DNA of 21,163 nt from an uncultured Bacteroides sp. (GTDB lineage: Bacteria; Bacteroidota; Bacteroidia; Bacteroidales; Bacteroidaceae), in assembly GCA_905203765.1 (NCBI GenBank), contig CAJKXC010000043.1, positions 1 through 21,163 on the forward strand, in the 5' to 3' direction. The notes beneath the pieces were generated by a model. The model saw only the letters and a list, made by a program, of their open reading frames with translations. It made no database searches and was not told where the DNA came from. The position numbers and the translations under genes were made by a program. Positions 6,953-15,800 of the stretch are shown here, in pieces. Position 1 is the stretch's first letter. Each line of letters opens with the position of its first letter.

Positions 6953-7804
6953 ATGAAAAGGGTTATGAAAAGAAATCTTATTGTAGTATTAACCATACTG
7001 GTTTGCGGCCTGACTGCCTGCAAATCGGGACAAAAGAAAGATGGAGACATGGAAAAAGAGACAAAACTGAAAATCGAGACAAGTGCAGGTGACATCATCG
7101 TAAAACTGTATAACGAGACACCGAAACATCGTGATAACTTCATCAAGCTGGCGGAGAACGGCACTTATGAAGGTACGTTGTTCCACCGCGTCATCAAGGA
7201 TTTCATGGTGCAGGCGGGTGATCCCGAGTCAAAGAATGCGCCGAAGGGCAAGATGCTGGGTTCGGGCGATGTGGGTTATACCCTTCCTGCCGAGTTCGTT
7301 TATCCCAAATACTTCCACAAGAAGGGTGCGCTGTCCGCTGCCCGCATGGGCGACGATGTGAATCCGAAGAAGGAATCATCCGGCTGCCAGTTCTATATTG
7401 TGACGGGAAAGGTGTATAACGACTCTACGCTCCTCGGTATGGAACGTCAGATGAACCAGGGACGGTTGAACAATGCTTTCAATGCATTGGCTCAGAAGCA
7501 CATGAAGGAAATCTATAAGATGCGCAAGGATGGCGACCAGGAAGGACTGGTGAACTTGCAGGACTCACTGATAGCTCAGGCTGAGGCGCAGGTGGCAGGC
7601 GAACCGGAATTCCGTTTCACGCCGGAGCAGGTGAAGGCTTATACCACTGTGGGCGGCACTCCGCACCTGGATGGTGAATACACTGTATTCGGCGAAGTGG
7701 TGGAAGGCATGGATGTGGTAGATAAGATTCAGAAGGTGAAGACCGACCGCAGCGACCGCCCGGAAGAGGATGTGGTTATTAAGAAAGTAACTGTAATAGA
7801 CTAA
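6953..7804 (+). CDS. Cyclophilin-type peptidyl-prolyl isomerase, lipoprotein
   Basis: A 283-residue protein. It starts with a lipoprotein signal peptide with lipobox LTAC (C23), so it is a lipid-anchored envelope protein. The cyclophilin domain runs from about residue 43: HRDNF, FHRVIKDFMVQAGDP and the FYIVTG strand carry the conserved active-site region, and the fold closes with GGTPHLDGEYTVFGEVVEGMDVVDKI. Between FYIVTG and GGTPHLDG there is an inserted, mostly helical and charged stretch of about 80 residues not found in compact cyclophilins. It should speed cis-trans isomerisation of proline bonds during folding of exported proteins. The second ATG (6965) would give a more standard signal peptide and leave a longer leader, so the true start is uncertain. 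It is divergent from the response regulator. Confidence 0.9.
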   Translation: MKRVMKRNLIVVLTILVCGLTACKSGQKKDGDMEKETKLKIETSAGDIIVKLYNETPKHRDNFIKLAENGTYEGTLFHRVIKDFMVQAGDPESKNAPKGKMLGSGDVGYTLPAEFVYPKYFHKKGALSAARMGDDVNPKKESSGCQFYIVTGKVYNDSTLLGMERQMNQGRLNNAFNALAQKHMKEIYKMRKDGDQEGLVNLQDSLIAQAEAQVAGEPEFRFTPEQVKAYTTVGGTPHLDGEYTVFGEVVEGMDVVDKIQKVKTDRSDRPEEDVVIKKVTVID

Positions 7805-7809
7805 GATAA

Positions 7810-7879
7810 GAACGCGAATTTCGCGAATTACACAAGTCTCAGGGACTCTGTATTTGTGCAATTTGTGTAATTCGCGTTC
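7810..7879. repeat. Palindromic intergenic element between the cyclophilin and M16 genes
   Basis: Left arm 7810-7835 and right arm 7854-7879 are inverted copies of 26 nt with 4 mismatches; both read GAACGCGAATT from the outside, and end in CACAA. The loop is about 18 nt. The left arm itself contains CGCGAATTTCGCG, a shorter palindrome. No T-run follows, so it is not a standard terminator. It fills nearly the whole 90-nt gap between two same-strand genes, like a dispersed palindromic repeat, and could form a strong hairpin in the mRNA. Confidence 0.7.
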
Positions 7880-7894
7880 CTTATTTGAATCAGA

Positions 7895-9127
7895 ATGAAA
7901 ATCAATAAACTGACCCTGAACAACGGTTTGCGCCTGGTGCATTGTGAAGACACCAGCACGCAGATGGTGGCGCTGAACGTCGTTTACGACGTGGGTGCCC
8001 GCGACGAACATCCGCAACACACCGGCTTCGCCCATCTGTTCGAGCATCTGATGTTCGGCGGTTCGGTGCATATCCCCGACTATGATGCGCCCTTGCAACA
8101 GGCGGGGGGAGAGAACAACGCCTGGACGAATAACGACATCACCAATTACTATCTCACCGTGCCCCGTGCCAATGTCGAAACCGCCTTCTGGCTGGAGTCC
8201 GACCGTATGCTGGAACTTGATTTCAGCGGGCAAAGCCTCGAAGTGCAGCGTGGAGTGGTGATGGAAGAGTTCAAGCAGCGTTGCCTGAACCAGCCTTATG
8301 GCGACGTGGGGCATCTGATGCGCGCATTGGCGTACAAGGTGCATCCCTACCGCTGGCCTACCATCGGCAAGGATTTGTCGCACATTGCCAATGCTACGCT
8401 GGACGAGGTGAAAGACTTCTTTTTCCGCTTTTACGCTCCCAACAATGCCGTACTGGCAGTCACCGGAAACATTTCGTGGGAAGAAACCGTCAGACTGACC
8501 GGGAAATGGTTTGCACCCATTCCCCGGCGTGAAGTTCCCGTAAGGCAGTTGCCGCAGGAACCGGTGCAGACAGAGGAACTACGGCAAACGGTGGAGCGCA
8601 ACGTACCGCTCGATGCTTTGTTCATGGCATACCACATGTGCGACCGTGAGGATGCCGATTACTATGCGTTCGATATCCTGTCGGATATACTGAGTAACGG
8701 ACGTTCCAGCCGCCTGAGCCGCAGGCTGGTGCAGGAACAGAAACTCTTTGCCAGCATCGATGCCTATATCTCCGGCACGCGCGATGCGGGACTGCTTCAG
8801 ATTAGCGGCAAGCCCGCGGCAGGTGTGTCGCTGGAACAGGCGGAAGCAGGCATTCGCCGGGAACTGGAAGAATTGAGGCAGCATCCCGTAGGCGAGCAGG
8901 AGTTGGAAAAGGTAAAGAACAAATTCGAATCTACCCAGATCTTCGGCAACATCCATTACCTGAATGTAGCCACCAACCTTGCCTGGTTTGAACTGACGGG
9001 GCAGGCGGAAGACATAGACCGCGAAGTGGACAAGTATCGTGCCGTTACGGCGGAGCAACTTCAGACAGTGGCGCGGCAAGCGTTCCGCGAGGAGAACGGC
9101 GTGGTGTTATATTATAAGAAAGCATGA
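7895..9127 (+). CDS. M16-family (insulinase-like) zinc peptidase
   Basis: A 410-residue, two-domain M16B-size protein. The inverted zinc motif HLFEH (H47, E50 as general base, H51) is intact, and an EE pair at 124-125 lies at about the distance of the third zinc ligand. The usual C-terminal-half motif for substrate binding is less clear. There is no signal peptide, so it is predicted to be cytoplasmic, unlike many M16 proteins of this group that are exported. Its substrate is unknown; relatives process or degrade peptides. The gene's TGA overlaps the ATG of the MATE gene (ATGA, 9124-9127), showing translational coupling. No promoter is evident between it and the cyclophilin gene. Confidence 0.9.
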   Translation: MKINKLTLNNGLRLVHCEDTSTQMVALNVVYDVGARDEHPQHTGFAHLFEHLMFGGSVHIPDYDAPLQQAGGENNAWTNNDITNYYLTVPRANVETAFWLESDRMLELDFSGQSLEVQRGVVMEEFKQRCLNQPYGDVGHLMRALAYKVHPYRWPTIGKDLSHIANATLDEVKDFFFRFYAPNNAVLAVTGNISWEETVRLTGKWFAPIPRREVPVRQLPQEPVQTEELRQTVERNVPLDALFMAYHMCDREDADYYAFDILSDILSNGRSSRLSRRLVQEQKLFASIDAYISGTRDAGLLQISGKPAAGVSLEQAEAGIRRELEELRQHPVGEQELEKVKNKFESTQIFGNIHYLNVATNLAWFELTGQAEDIDREVDKYRAVTAEQLQTVARQAFREENGVVLYYKKA

Positions 9128-10470
9128 AGAAACTGATGCAGACATACGGCGGGCATTACAAAGCCCTGCTTTTCCTGGGACTCCCCATCGTCATCGGACA
9201 GTTGGGTGTCATCATCCTGGGCTTTGCCGACACGCTGATGATCGGTCATCACAGCACCCCCGAACTGGGCGCCGCCTCTTTCGTCAACAATCTGTTTACG
9301 CTTTGCATCATTTTCAGTACCGGTTTCAGCTACGGGCTTACCCCTATCGTGGGCGGTTACTACGGCAACCGCCGCTTTGCCGAAGCCGGACAAGCCCTGC
9401 GGTGCAGCCTGGTGGCGAATGCGCTGGTGGCTGTGTTGCTGACCGTTGCCATGACCGTTCTCTACTTCTGCATCGAACTCCTGGGGCAGCCCGAAGAGCT
9501 GATGCCGCTTATCAAACCCTATTACCTGGTGTTGCTCACCTCGTTGCTCTTCGTCATGCTGTTCAACGGTTTCAAGCAGTTCACGGACGGCATCACCGAT
9601 ACCAAGACCGCCATGTGGATTCTGCTGGGCGGCAATGCGCTCAACATCGTGGGCAACTATATCCTTATCAACGGAAAACTGGGAATGCCGGAACTGGGAC
9701 TGCTCGGTGCAGGCATCAGCACCCTGTTCTCGCGCATCGTCATGGTGGTGGTCTTTGCGGTGATTGTGCTCCGCAGCCGGCGCTTCATCCGCTATAAGGT
9801 GGGCTTCGTGCGCCTGGGCTGGTCGACGCCGGTATTCAGGAAACTCAATGCGCTGGGCTGGCCTGTGGGCTTGCAGATGGGCATGGAGACGGCATCGTTC
9901 AGCCTCAGTACTATCATGGTGGGCTGGCTGGGCACGCTGGCACTGGCATCGCACCAGATTATGCTGACTATCTCGCAATTCACCTTTATGATGTTCTACG
10001 GCATGGGCGCTGCGGTAGCTGTCCGCGTCAGTAACTTCAAGGGGCAGGGCGATATACTGAACGTGCGTCGTTCGGCATACGCCGGTTTCCACCTTATCCT
10101 CTGTATGGAAGTGGTGCTGTTGAGCATCGTCTTTGCCCTTCGCGGGCAGGTGGGCGGATGGTTCACGGACAATGTGGAAGTGTCCGCTATGGTGGCGGCG
10201 CTGTTCTTCCCGTTCCTTATCTATCAGTTTGGCGACGGGCTGCAAATAAACTTTGCCAACGCCCTGCGCGGCATCTCGGATGTGAAACCGATGATGATTA
10301 TTGCCTTTATATCCTATTTTATTATATCTTTGCCCGTAGGATACCTCTGCGGCTTTGTATTCGGCTGGGGGCTGGTAGGCGTCTGGATGGCGTTCCCGTT
10401 CGGACTGACCAGTGCCGGCGTGATGCTGTGGCTGCGGTTCAGGTATAAAACGAACCAAGTAGCAAAGTGA
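9124..10470 (+). CDS. MATE-family multidrug/sodium efflux transporter
   Basis: A 448-residue integral membrane protein with about 12 hydrophobic helices along its whole length, the size and layout of MATE exporters. The N-terminal stretch GLPIVIGQLGVIILGFADTL is the family's first-helix motif, and a related pattern recurs near residue 245 (ALGWPVGLQMGMETASFSLS), as expected from the two-fold repeat. Such proteins expel cationic or hydrophobic compounds using a Na+ or H+ gradient in the inner membrane. The start ATG overlaps the M16 stop, and its own TGA overlaps the GTG start of the kinase gene. The substrate cannot be inferred. Confidence 0.92.
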   Translation: MKKLMQTYGGHYKALLFLGLPIVIGQLGVIILGFADTLMIGHHSTPELGAASFVNNLFTLCIIFSTGFSYGLTPIVGGYYGNRRFAEAGQALRCSLVANALVAVLLTVAMTVLYFCIELLGQPEELMPLIKPYYLVLLTSLLFVMLFNGFKQFTDGITDTKTAMWILLGGNALNIVGNYILINGKLGMPELGLLGAGISTLFSRIVMVVVFAVIVLRSRRFIRYKVGFVRLGWSTPVFRKLNALGWPVGLQMGMETASFSLSTIMVGWLGTLALASHQIMLTISQFTFMMFYGMGAAVAVRVSNFKGQGDILNVRRSAYAGFHLILCMEVVLLSIVFALRGQVGGWFTDNVEVSAMVAALFFPFLIYQFGDGLQINFANALRGISDVKPMMIIAFISYFIISLPVGYLCGFVFGWGLVGVWMAFPFGLTSAGVMLWLRFRYKTNQVAK

Positions 10471-12764
10471 AAAGCAATGTTTCCCGTCGAAAGATAGTTG
10501 CCGGCTACGTATTGTTGTTGGCAGCCTTGCTGCTCTCCCTGTTCTTTGTACGCAGGGAGACGGAAATCCTTGTGCACTCCGAGGGCGACGATATGCAGTG
10601 GGCGGACAGCTTGCTGGTGCTGATTCGCCAGAAAGACACGAACACCATCACTATGCTGCGTGCCCTGAGCGAAGCGAACGACAGCATGGTTTCCGCCAGC
10701 GACATCGAACAGATTCTTGTCCAGCAAGACTCCGTCGTGGCGCAGCAACGGGTACAGCACCGCGTCATCACCCATCGCGATACCGTTGTCACCAAGCCCC
10801 GCAAGCGCGGCTTCTTCCGCCGGCTGGGCGAAGTGTTCGTTCCCCCCAAGAAAGATACCGCTATCCAGGTAAAGACATCTTTGGAGTTTGCCACCGATAC
10901 CGTTATCGAACCTTATAACCCTACCGACTCGCTGCACGAGCGGATTCGTGCCGTGGCGCAACAGAAACAAGCCGCCACCGCCGTAGTGAAGCGCCGCAAC
11001 CGGCGCTTGCAACACCTCGACCGGATGCTGACCGCCCGCATCGACAGCCTGCTGAAAGGCTACGAAGAAGAAACCTTGCAGCGTGCCCGTCAAGAGGCTG
11101 CTTACCGCCAGACCGTTCGCCATCGCTCCGCCCGCATCATTGGGGGCATTGCCGTGGGCGCCGTATTGCTTTCGGTCGTTTTCCTTTTTATAATAGGGCG
11201 GGACATTACCCGCAGCAACCGTTACCGCCGCGAACTGGAAGAAGCGCGCCGCCGCGCCGAAGACCTGCTTGCCACGCGCGAGAAACTGATGCTTGCCATC
11301 ACCCACGACTTCAAAGCGCCCCTCGGCTCCATCATGGGGTATGCCGAACTGTTGGCACGCCTCACCACCGACGAGCGCCAGCGCTTCTACCTGGACAATA
11401 TGAAAACATCTTCCGAGCATCTGCTGAAACTGGTGGTGGATTTGCTCGACTTCCACCGCCTCGACCTGAACAAGGCGGAGATAAACCGCGTTACCTTCCA
11501 TCCCGCCCGCTTGCTGGACGAAATCCGCGTGAGCTTCGAACCGCTCACTGCTGCCAAAGGGTTGGCGCTGCACTGCGACATCGCCCCCGAACTGTCCGGC
11601 ACTTTCATCTGCGATCCCTTGCGCTTGCGGCAGATTATCAATAACCTGCTCTCCAATGCGGTGAAGTTTACCGACCGGGGCAGCATCACGCTGTCGGCAC
11701 GCTACGAAGACCGCCGGCTTGTGGTGGCCGTTACCGATACCGGCAAGGGTATGGAGCCTGCCGACCGCGAACGCATCTTCCAGGAGTTCACCCGCCTGCC
11801 GGGTGCGCAGGGACAGGAAGGTTTCGGACTGGGGCTCTCCATCGTGCGTATGCTGGTGCAACTGCTCGAAGGCGGGATAGAGGTGGATAGCGTGCCGGGA
11901 AAAGGAAGTACGTTTACGCTACGGATACCGTTGTTCCCGGTAGCAGGGAGAGGGCTCACGGACGACACGGAGCACACGGACGACACGGATATGATGAATG
12001 CGGACAAAGAAGAAAATATCCGCGTTCTTCTGATTGACGACGACCGCATCCAGCTTACCCTCACCGCCGCCATGCTGGAACAAAGCGGCATTACTTCCGT
12101 GTCGTGCCTGCAACCCGATGAACTGCTCGACGCCCTGCGCACCGGCTCCTTCGATGTCCTGCTCACCGATGTACAGATGCCTGCCATCAACGGCTTCGAT
12201 CTGCTGATGCTGTTGCGCGCTTCCAACATTCCGCAAGCCCGCACCATCCCTGTGATAGCCGTCACCGCCCGCAGCGAAATGCAGCGCGAGGACTTCACCG
12301 CACACGGCTTTGCCGGTTGCCTGCACAAGCCTTTCACGGTAGCGGAACTGCTTCGCGAGTTGGGACTGAAAGCCGATGAACCGACTGCGCACAACGCCTC
12401 TGACGCTACGCTTCCCGTTTCAGAACCGCCGTCCTCAGCACCTTATAACTTCTCCGCCCTCACCGCTTTCTCCGGTGACGACCCCGATGCCGCCCGTTCC
12501 ATCCTGGAGAGCTTCGTTTCCGAAACCCGTCTGAATGCCGACCGCCTGCGCCGGGCGGTAGAAGCCGGAGATGCGGACGAGGTGGCTGCCGTGTCTCATA
12601 AAATGATTCCGCTTTTCACCTTGCTGGGTGCTTCCCGCCTGGTCGATTTGTTGAAAGTGCTGGAAGCCTCGAAAGGTTCTCCTTTCACGGAAGGGATAAA
12701 GCAGAGCGCCCTTGATTCCCTTCACCTGATAGAAGATGTATTGGCACAGGTTCCCGGACGATAA
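10467..12764 (+). CDS. Hybrid sensor histidine kinase with receiver and C-terminal Hpt domain
   Basis: A 765-residue protein that starts at GTG within the MATE stop (GTGA). Order of parts: TM helix (about 10-26); a periplasmic region of about 200 residues with no domain I recognise, partly helical; second TM helix (about 225-247); short coiled coil; HisKA with H280 in THDFKAPL; HATPase with N box NNLLSNAVKF (about 392), DTGKGM (about 424) and GFGLGLSIV (about 452); a receiver from about 518 with D568; and an Hpt domain with H711 in SHKMIPLF. The phosphate can therefore run H280-D568-H711 and on to a separate regulator. None adjoins it; the NtrC-type protein at 5445-6872 is the nearest candidate (inference). 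An 18-bp in-frame repeat encodes the linker before the receiver. Confidence 0.93.
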   Translation: MKSNVSRRKIVAGYVLLLAALLLSLFFVRRETEILVHSEGDDMQWADSLLVLIRQKDTNTITMLRALSEANDSMVSASDIEQILVQQDSVVAQQRVQHRVITHRDTVVTKPRKRGFFRRLGEVFVPPKKDTAIQVKTSLEFATDTVIEPYNPTDSLHERIRAVAQQKQAATAVVKRRNRRLQHLDRMLTARIDSLLKGYEEETLQRARQEAAYRQTVRHRSARIIGGIAVGAVLLSVVFLFIIGRDITRSNRYRRELEEARRRAEDLLATREKLMLAITHDFKAPLGSIMGYAELLARLTTDERQRFYLDNMKTSSEHLLKLVVDLLDFHRLDLNKAEINRVTFHPARLLDEIRVSFEPLTAAKGLALHCDIAPELSGTFICDPLRLRQIINNLLSNAVKFTDRGSITLSARYEDRRLVVAVTDTGKGMEPADRERIFQEFTRLPGAQGQEGFGLGLSIVRMLVQLLEGGIEVDSVPGKGSTFTLRIPLFPVAGRGLTDDTEHTDDTDMMNADKEENIRVLLIDDDRIQLTLTAAMLEQSGITSVSCLQPDELLDALRTGSFDVLLTDVQMPAINGFDLLMLLRASNIPQARTIPVIAVTARSEMQREDFTAHGFAGCLHKPFTVAELLRELGLKADEPTAHNASDATLPVSEPPSSAPYNFSALTAFSGDDPDAARSILESFVSETRLNADRLRRAVEAGDADEVAAVSHKMIPLFTLLGASRLVDLLKVLEASKGSPFTEGIKQSALDSLHLIEDVLAQVPGR
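11957..11989. repeat. Two 15-bp direct repeats in the kinase-receiver linker
   Basis: CACGGACGACACGGA occurs at 11957-11971 and 11975-11989, an 18-bp period that keeps frame and encodes TDDTEHTDDTD. It lies in the acidic linker between the HATPase and receiver domains. Confidence 0.8.
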
Positions 12765-12808
12765 AGTGCTTTTTCTCTTCTTTGTCAACCAAATCTCCGA
12801 AGAAATTG

Positions 12809-12817
12809 TTTACTTTG
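12809..12817 (+). promoter_or_regulatory. Possible weak promoter for tamB
   Basis: TTTACTTTG resembles the TAnnTTTG element with one mismatch, about 38 nt before the tamB ATG. The nearest upstream TTTG (12781-12784) is 25 bp away, longer than the usual 19-21. The 91-nt gap after the kinase gene is compatible with a separate promoter, but evidence is thin. Confidence 0.25.
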
Positions 12818-12855
12818 CAAAGCGGTTTGAACACTGACAATCGAATAAAGCTCTC

Positions 12856-15800
12856 ATGAGAAGAAAATGGCTGAAAATAGCACTTTGGGTAGTGCTTACT
12901 CCTATCATATTGTTTATAATACTGATGGTGTTGCTTTACGTGCCCCCCGTACAAAGTTTTATACGGAAGCAGGCTACGGCAATCGCATCGGAAGCTACGG
13001 GTATGGATATCTCCGTAGACCGTATCGACCTGCGCTTCCCCCTGAACCTGCTGGTGCGCGGCGTCAGTGTGGTGCAGCCTGCCGATAGCCTTGCCGGTGT
13101 GCAGCAGCCCGACACCCTGCTCAGTCTGGAAAGCCTGAACGTGCGTGTGCAGGCATGGCCGTTGTTCAAGGGCAGGGTAGAGGTGGATGACATCACGCTG
13201 AAACAGGTGGCGGTAAACTCTTCCAACCTGATAGAAGGCATGCAGGTGAAAGGCGTGCTCGGACAATTCTTCCTTCAGAGCCACGGCATCGACCTGGGCA
13301 AAGAGGATGCCGTACTGAATAACATCGAACTCAGCGATACCCACGTGCAAGTGATGCTTGCCGACACCACCGAGACACCCAAAGATACCACCGAAACCGC
13401 CCTGAACTGGAAAGTGACGCTTCATGCCCTGAAACTGAAGAACGTTTCCGTAGACCTGCGGATGCCGCTGGACTCTATGCGCCTTGCCGCCCGCCTGGGC
13501 GAAGCCGAAATCACCGATGCCGCTGCCGACCTGAAACATCAGTTCTACGGCTGGAAGAAGTTCCAACTCTCCGGCACTTCCGTGAATTATGACAGCGGCA
13601 GCCTTGCCGCTCCCGTCCCTGTTGCCGGCGACACTGCCACGGTGAAACCCGCCGAAGGCTTCGACCCTTCCCACATCGCCCTGCGTGACATCCGCATCGG
13701 CATAGACTCCGTGATGTACATGGGCAAGAATATGAATGCCGTCATCCGCGAGTTCTCCATGAACGAGCGTTCCGGGCTGAGTGTCACCTCGCTTACGGGG
13801 CGGCTCTTTGCCGACTCCACCGTCATCCGCGTTCCCGCTTTGAAGCTGCTTACTCCGCATAGCGAGATGAACTTCACCGCGCAGACCTATTGGGAACTGA
13901 TCAATATTCCTACTACCGGCCGCCTCACCGCCCGCTTCAATGCCCGCATCGGCAAGCAGGACGTGCTGCTCTTTGCCGGTGGCTTGCCCGAGAGTTTCAA
14001 GGAAGCCTACCCGTTCCGCCCGCTGGTAATCCATGCCGGTACGGAAGGCAATCTGAAGCAGATGCAGATATCCCGCTTCACCGCCGACCTGCCCGGAGCC
14101 TTCTCTCTGAACGGCGGCGGCGAGTTCTGGAACCTGACCGACAGCGTGAAGCGTAGCGGCAGCCTGGATTTGGAGATGCATACGCAGAACCTCAACTTCC
14201 TGACCGGGCTTATGGGCACTGCTCCCGATGACTCTTTTGTAGTGCCGGATAGCATGGACCTCTCCGCCCGCCTGGGTGTGGAAGGCTCGCAGTGCACCGC
14301 CGCCCTGAAGTTGCAGGAGCAGGAAGGCTCCCTGGACTTGGATGCTTCCTACCACCTGCTTACCGAAGCCTATCATGCCGACCTTGCCGTCAACTCCTTG
14401 CAGGTACACCACTTCCTGCCCAAAGACTCCATCTATACGCTCACAGCCCACGTCTCCGCCAAAGGGCAGGGCACGGACTTCGCTTCCAACAAGACCATTG
14501 CCGCCCTGGAAGCCTCTTTGAAAGAATTGCAATACGGACACTGGAACGTCTCCGGCGTGGACTTGCGTGCACGGTTGAGGAACTCCTTTGCTACCGTCCG
14601 CCTTACCAGCGACAACCCGCTGCTGAAGATGCAGGGAGCTGCCGGAATGCACCTCGACCGCAAGTATCTGGACGGACGTCTGAATATGAACGTGGAAGAA
14701 GTGGACTTGCATAAGTTGGGCTTTGCCCCGCAGCCCTTGAAGCATCCCTTTGCCTTCAACCTGGGAGCCGAGGCGCGCCACGACTCCATCAAACTGAAAC
14801 TGGATGCGGGCGACCTGGACTTGCAGTTCCGCGCACGCAGCACCCTGAAGAAACTGATGGACCAGTCCGACGAGTTCGTTGCCCTGCTGATGAAGCAGAT
14901 AGACGAGCGAAGCCTGAACCATGCGGCGTTGAGGCGTGTGCTTCCTTCGGCGGGCATGCAGTTGACGGCGGGAAAACAGAATCCCGTGAGCTACCTTCTT
15001 GCTACGAAGGATATCTCCTTCCACGACTTCACGCTCCGCTTCGGCTTCACCCCTACGCGCGGTATCAACGGGCGCACCGCTATCCACGGGTTGCGGATGG
15101 ACTCGTTGCAACTGGACACCATTTTCTTCAGCGTCCGTCAGGACACGGCGATGATGAAGTTGCAGGGCGGTGTCATCAACGGGCCTAAGAATCCGCAGTT
15201 CGTTTTCCGCAGCACGCTTACGGGCGAGGTGCGCAACGACGATGCCGAACTTACGATGGACTACGTGGATGGCAAGGGCGAAACCGGCCTGCTGTTCGGT
15301 ATCAACGCCCGTCCGCTTATCGAAGGCCGTGGCCGCGGCAACGGCGCTCTGCTGAGGCTGACACCCGAAGAGCCTATCATCGCCTACCGCAAGTTCCACT
15401 TTGTGGACAACAGCAACTGGATTTACCTGCACAAGAATATGCGCGTCTATGCCAACATCGACATGGACAGCAACGACGGACTGTGCTTCCGCATGCAGTC
15501 CGACCGCAAGGATACCGTTTCCTTGCAGAACATCAACGTCGAACTCAGCCGCCTGCGCCTGGACGAACTTACGGATATGCTTCCCTATATGCCGAGCATT
15601 ACGGGACTGTTCTCCGCCGAGGCGAACTACATACAGACAGCCACTTCCTTGCAAGTATCCGCCGAAGCCAATGTGGAGAAGCTGACCTACGAACGCCAGC
15701 CGGTGGGTGACATCGGTCTGGGCGCCACCTGGCTGCCGGGCGACAAGAATACGCACTACCTGAATACTTACTTCACCTACGACGACGAAGAGGTATTGAC

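Noticed and set aside
9112..10458. 448-codon frame antisense to the MATE gene
   Set aside because: It mirrors the membrane-protein gene almost end to end; its hydrophilic His/Gln/Asp-rich translation is the usual complement of hydrophobic codons.
10314..11861. 515-codon frame antisense to the MATE and kinase genes
   Set aside because: It crosses a junction between two well-supported sense genes and has no domain signature.
12739..12755. TTGGCACAGG near the end of the kinase gene as a second sigma-54 promoter
   Set aside because: It has the -24 half only; the bases at the -12 position do not resemble TTGC, and it lies within coding sequence.
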